From assembly GCA_013289835.1 (NCBI GenBank), contig JABCZG010000002.1, positions 186,001 to 250,000 of the forward strand: a DNA stretch of 64,000 bases, read 5' to 3'. The position numbers were made by a program, and so were the translations under genes. The first letter of the stretch is position 1, and the number at the start of each line of letters is the position of its first letter. The DNA is from Acidobacteriota bacterium (lineage in GTDB: Bacteria; Acidobacteriota; Terriglobia; Acidiferrales; UBA7541). The notes under the pieces are model-generated. The model saw nothing but the letters and a program-made list of their open reading frames with translations, had not been told where the DNA came from and searched no databases. This document shows, one piece after another, positions 62,101 to 64,000 of the stretch.

Positions 62101-62714
62101 CCGTCGACGATGAAGCTGGTGTCTTCAGGGCGAATGCCGTTGGTGGTTTGGGTCCAGGGGCCGCCACCGGGATAAACGGAAGTGCCGGGACGCAGAGAGA
62201 TCAGATTCTGGTAGTTGCGGCCGTTCAGCGGGAGGTCATTGATAATTTCGTTGCTGATAGTTCCGCCCAAAGTGGTTGAGGTTGTATCCACCATGGGAAC
62301 CTGCTCGGTGATAGTGATCGTCTCGGTAGTCGAGCCGGTTTGCAGCACGGGGTCGATGCGGACATCCTTGCCAACTTCCAACAAGATGTTTTTGCGCTCG
62401 AAGGTCTTGAAGCCTTTGTATTCGGCGCGAACCGTATAGGTGCCGGGCAAGAGGCTTAGCGCTACGTAAGCGCCGTCCGAATCTGTGGTTAGAGTTTGCG
62501 AGACGCCGCGGGCCACGTCCGTGATGGTCACGTTGGCACCGGCGACGTTTCCGCCGGATTGGTCGGTTACGACCCCTAAAATGCGGCCGGTACTTCCTTG
62601 CGGGAGCGCCGGGACGCACGCCAACAGGACCATGCAAACGGCCGCAAGAATCCGGACGAGCTTCGCCGGCATGACACACACGGGCACGTTACTGCCCTGA
62701 GCATTGGACTCCAT
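59154..62714 (-). CDS. TonB-dependent outer-membrane receptor with N-terminal carboxypeptidase-regulatory domain (Oar-like)
   Basis: An 1186-aa protein. Start set at ATG 62714, with GGGGAGG upstream and a signal sequence (KLVRILAAVCMVLLACVPALPQG); codons further upstream are in frame but lie in the promoter. A CarboxypepD_reg/Cna-B-like domain (TGRILGVVTDQSGGNVAGANVTI..., ~45-130) precedes the plug (EITITEQVPMVDTTSTTLGGTISNEIINDLPLNGRNYQNLISLRPG), then a large beta-barrel ending in the aromatic residue of NRAIQLGLKFIF. Acidobacterial receptors of this type import large or bulky compounds; no ligand can be given. The promoter carries two palindromes. Confidence 0.93.
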   Translation of the reverse strand: MESNAQGSNVPVCVMPAKLVRILAAVCMVLLACVPALPQGSTGRILGVVTDQSGGNVAGANVTITDVARGVSQTLTTDSDGAYVALSLLPGTYTVRAEYKGFKTFERKNILLEVGKDVRIDPVLQTGSTTETITITEQVPMVDTTSTTLGGTISNEIINDLPLNGRNYQNLISLRPGTSVYPGGGPWTQTTNGIRPEDTSFIVDGVTNDESFMGLSVTNAAAVLGDAATLIPIDAIQEFNTQVNPKAEYGWKPGAITSVGLKSGTNDIHGTAYGFGRSDSFDARNYFDPVGSPKTPVELEQYGGSAGGHIIRDKLFYFGAYEGQMYSVGNSLSGSVPTTASIVGGGGLGCVVLTTGDCKHSIADATADLVAQNPSFTVNPLSAYLLGFYTPNSSQGTGVALHFPNVNSSKNTIGKVDYHLNDHHSLSGSYFFGNDTIVGMDSNELLAQFRTNVHSRAQAASAHWAWTPSSTWANELRGGFTHYTLGIIPDDITFPYKIDTGITNPILQGIPNIKLGGGFTELGAFHNFPKIVGPDKVYDLIDQISYLRGKHAFKFGGELRRDLVHQGTYRGARGRVTFSNLEALLSGDPTSAGFLAGSPIRNLSQWLYAGYVQDDWRITPRITINLGIRYEYQAVPTEANNLLGNFDPTVGFEQVGKNISSIYNGDHRNFSPRFGVAWDVTGKGTTVVRLGGSIVYDLLSMSTYMSQQNLQSGPVLFGLGVVPTGATIFDAACPAPTGCPGVGNILTTGVTIPGSGANGLNWVNQTTPIYPSNVTSLVQCGDGIGADPGPCNTFAMNRNFRTPYVENWTLGIQHAFSGKLSLDASYVGNHGTKLPGVVDLNQPTPGGVGPFAAKYPYLGSINYLSNFYGSTYNGLQTTLTARNYHGLDFVLGYTYSHALDDLSSNWVAFLPMDSTRPYLEHASGDEDIRHRFTLSVTYSLPDKKTWGQLLEGWQLNSIIALQSGQPWNVNDQTFNFSGTGELADRWDFFGNPADFKSGGPNTLPYCSTTDPAVPTNLAAVSCGYLTQGGATAIPLSAAQTTAAWNNCLGKAPDPSANGTLVTAGCYVSLNGKSVLVPPAQNTFGTMGRNIFRDTGFHNVDLSITKSFKFGERVKAQFRAEMFNVFNHPEFANPWGATSGYGQAAFSDPSVPSQFGCGCATPDSAAFNPVLGSGSNRAIQLGLKFIF

Positions 62715-62776
62715 GAGGACCTCCCCCACAAAAAGGTATAACGGCTGTACCACCGTACGACCTGAGCTGTCAAGTG

Positions 62777-62800
62777 TTTCGTTGATGTTATGCAACGAAA
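62777..62800. promoter_or_regulatory. Perfect inverted repeat in the TonB-receptor promoter
   Basis: TTTCGTTG and CAACGAAA form perfect 8-base arms around an 8-base centre, 63 bases upstream of the receptor start. The CGTTG...CAACG type suggests a LacI/GalR-like site or a small stem; no such regulator is encoded in the window. Confidence 0.55.
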
Positions 62801-62838
62801 ATGGTGATAGATGGGGCCGAGGAGCTGGCATTGGTATA

Positions 62839-62849
62839 TTGGTCTGACC
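62839..62849. promoter_or_regulatory. FadR-type operator upstream of the TonB-receptor gene
   Basis: TGGTCTGACCA is palindromic around its central T and extends to TTGGTC...GACCAG. It differs in one base from TGGTATGACCA in the 40303 operator, 22 kb away, which links the receptor to the FadR-type regulator. Confidence 0.6.
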
Positions 62850-63304
62850 AGTTGATTCGCGTCCCAAGGGCCCGCGCGCGACCGCTTCCGGGAACCCAGA
62901 CATCCAATGCGACACCACCCCGCCAATTCTTACCCCAAGCTGAGTTTCTTAAGGAAGCCTTATGATAGGCGGAGTGGGGCTAGGTGACTTAACAGCCACT
63001 ATTGAGTCCTGGTACCTAAGGCTAGACCTGCTCTAATCAGTGCTGGACGCAACGAATTTGAGCACAGGCATCGGCGCACGCGGAGACGTCTAGGAGGCCG
63101 TGGTCGAAAGCGTTTCCGCGGTAGCTAGGACATTGATAAGCCAGACTGCAGATGACATTTTTCATCTGCCACGAGCAATAGGCCGAATCGCCTGGTGCGA
63201 TGACATGGACAGAGATGCTGGGATATTATGATGATGTTCAGGAAGGCGAAACACGTCTGGAGCTTTGAGCAATTCCGGATGTGGACGCTTTCGAGACGAA
63301 CGCC

Positions 63305-63348
63305 GGGGCCGTAGCTCAACTGGATAGAGCGAGAGTTTCCTAAACTCC
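63305..63348 (+). tRNA. tRNA-Arg(CCT), 5' half only, interrupted after the anticodon arm
   Basis: Acceptor strand GGGGCCG (63305-63311), TA, D-stem GCTC/GAGC with AACTGGATA loop (63314-63330), then the anticodon arm AGAGT-TTCCTAA-ACTCC with anticodon CCT (63339-63341). The last stem base pairs poorly (A against C). After 63348 the sequence is AT-rich and gives no variable loop, T-arm or 3' acceptor strand, so the tRNA is cut. A tyrosine integrase starts 112 bases on, which explains the break. Confidence 0.85.
63333..63347 (+). other. Candidate integration site (att) core
   Basis: GAGTTTCCTAAACTC is a perfect dyad (GAGTTT / AAACTC around CCT) covering the tRNA anticodon loop. Anticodon-loop dyads are one of the standard crossover sites of tyrosine integrases. 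tRNA identity stops at its right end. Confidence 0.65.
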
Positions 63349-63460
63349 TGTCAATAATAAAAATAACCAATAGAAATGCCTATTTTTGCATCATTCTGTA
63401 CCCAAACTGCACCCACCCAAGGTACAATGGGTACGGCAGCTGGGTACACCGGAGGAAGTG

Positions 63461-64000
63461 ATGCAAAGAGGCGCAATCAAGCAGCATGGCAAGTTCTGGG
63501 TCCTGAAATTCCGCGAGGATGTGCTCCAGAACGGCACCCGGGTTCGCAAGGACGTGTACAAGAAGTTGGCTCCTATCAGCCGCGAATACCAGACCAAGGA
63601 ATCCGTCCAACCTCTGGCCGACCTGATTCTGGCACCCCTGAACGCTGGCGTCCATCAGGCTCAATCCGTCGACACTATCGAGACCTTTCTCGAATCCTTC
63701 GTTGCCAAAGGCCAAGGTGGCAGCGGCCGCGAGCTCCAACATAGCACGCTCAAAAATTACACCGTGATGCTCAATCTTGTTCGCCCTCATCTTACATCTA
63801 TCGAGTTACGCCAAGTCCGGACCCCATACATCGACAAATTGCTGCGCGCGGTTGCTGAGAATGACGGCGAGGAACGCCGGGCTCACACGACCTACCGCAA
63901 CCTGAAAAACTTCCTGAGCAGCGCGTTCAAGTATGCCGTCCGTGACGGCTTGGTCGACTTCAACCCGGTCCGCGAGGCGGCAATACCGGTCGGCGAAGAG
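63461..64000 (+). CDS. Tyrosine-type integrase, N-terminal part (3' end outside window)
   Basis: An open frame of 180 codons running off the right edge. GGAGGAAGTG gives a strong ribosome site before ATG 63461. Residues 1-45 (MQRGAIKQHGKFWVLKFRE...RKDVYKKLAPISREY) look like the arm-type DNA-binding domain of phage and genomic-island integrases, and ~75-170 (STLKNYTVMLNLVRPHLTSIELRQV, TTYRNLKNFLSSAFKYAVRDGLVDFNPV) like the SAM-like core-binding domain. The catalytic domain with its R-H-R-Y residues lies beyond the window. Placement 112 bases after the broken tRNA is typical of an integrated element. Confidence 0.85.
   Translation, partial: MQRGAIKQHGKFWVLKFREDVLQNGTRVRKDVYKKLAPISREYQTKESVQPLADLILAPLNAGVHQAQSVDTIETFLESFVAKGQGGSGRELQHSTLKNYTVMLNLVRPHLTSIELRQVRTPYIDKLLRAVAENDGEERRAHTTYRNLKNFLSSAFKYAVRDGLVDFNPVREAAIPVGEE

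Larger units (their letters stand above)
62715..63304. other. TonB-receptor promoter side and featureless spacer
   Basis: The left part (62715-62860) is the receptor promoter with two palindromes listed separately. From about 62860 to 63304 I see no gene, repeat or operator; frames on both strands are short and lack ribosome sites. The segment joins the chromosome to the tRNA fragment at 63305. Confidence 0.6.

Noticed and set aside
60420..62279. Plus-strand frame of 619 codons inside the TonB-receptor gene
   Set aside because: Antisense to a well-supported receptor; no domain, no ribosome site.
63125..63370. Minus-strand small frame overlapping the tRNA fragment
   Set aside because: No ribosome site, no domain, and it crosses the tRNA half, which is better supported.

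Overview
The window looks like a chromosomal stretch from a soil-type Acidobacteriota (class Terriglobia or a near relative). The evidence is three duplicated orphan MacB-like permeases of the acidobacterial ADOP type (one with its PadR regulator), a giant TonB-dependent receptor with an N-terminal carboxypeptidase-regulatory domain, a secreted protein with the 'LPDAP' motif, metal-dependent-type amidohydrolases in tandem, and GC-rich codon use. The species cannot be named from sequence alone.

Layout. 1-6.6 kb: 3' end of a hybrid histidine kinase, an exported Gfo/Idh/MocA protein, a LolA-like lipoprotein-handling protein and an orphan permease. 6.7-11.3 kb: three overlapping amidohydrolase genes, of which only the middle one keeps the metal-binding HxH. 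11.5-14.6 kb: PadR regulator plus permease. 14.6-17.5 kb: an AsmA protein flanked by heptamer repeats and a 1.1 kb gene-poor repetitive region. 17.5-20.8 kb: an accessory pocket holding a 48-aa basic protein, a 199-aa ADP-ribosyltransferase-like protein, and a convergent 815-aa protein with a zinc ribbon and a candidate PD-(D/E)XK nuclease motif. 21-25.9 kb: secreted unknown protein, ROK kinase, SMP-30 lactonase, FGE-like protein, membrane protein and an exported protein.

25.9-39.4 kb: a tightly packed minus-strand run of eleven genes. In transcription order it holds a 3-hydroxyisobutyrate-type dehydrogenase, 2-oxoacid dehydrogenase E1alpha and E1beta, an M24-fold hydrolase, E2, a dicarboxylate symporter, two FAD oxidoreductases (one exported, one cytosolic), a penta-heme cytochrome, and a two-subunit molybdenum hydroxylase. 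It reads as a catabolic operon that passes electrons to periplasmic cytochrome. 39.5-46.2 kb: a FadR-type regulator, a succinate-semialdehyde-type dehydrogenase and, divergently, an LVIVD protein, an orphan substrate-binding protein and an alpha/beta hydrolase. 46.2-50.2 kb: zinc-ribbon protein, Crp regulator and a third orphan permease. 50.3-62.7 kb: a second minus-strand catabolic block (TonB receptor, two NTF2-like proteins, Gfo/Idh/MocA, creatininase family, cupin, 2-hydroxyacid dehydrogenase, symporter, Mo-hydroxylase).

Near-identical palindromes of the form TGGT-N3-ACCA lie upstream of the FadR-type regulator, between the aldehyde dehydrogenase and the LVIVD gene, and upstream of the TonB receptor. 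This suggests that one regulator controls both catabolic blocks. The right edge enters an integrated element: the 5' half of a tRNA-Arg(CCT) breaks off inside the anticodon arm and is followed directly by a tyrosine-integrase gene that runs out of the window.
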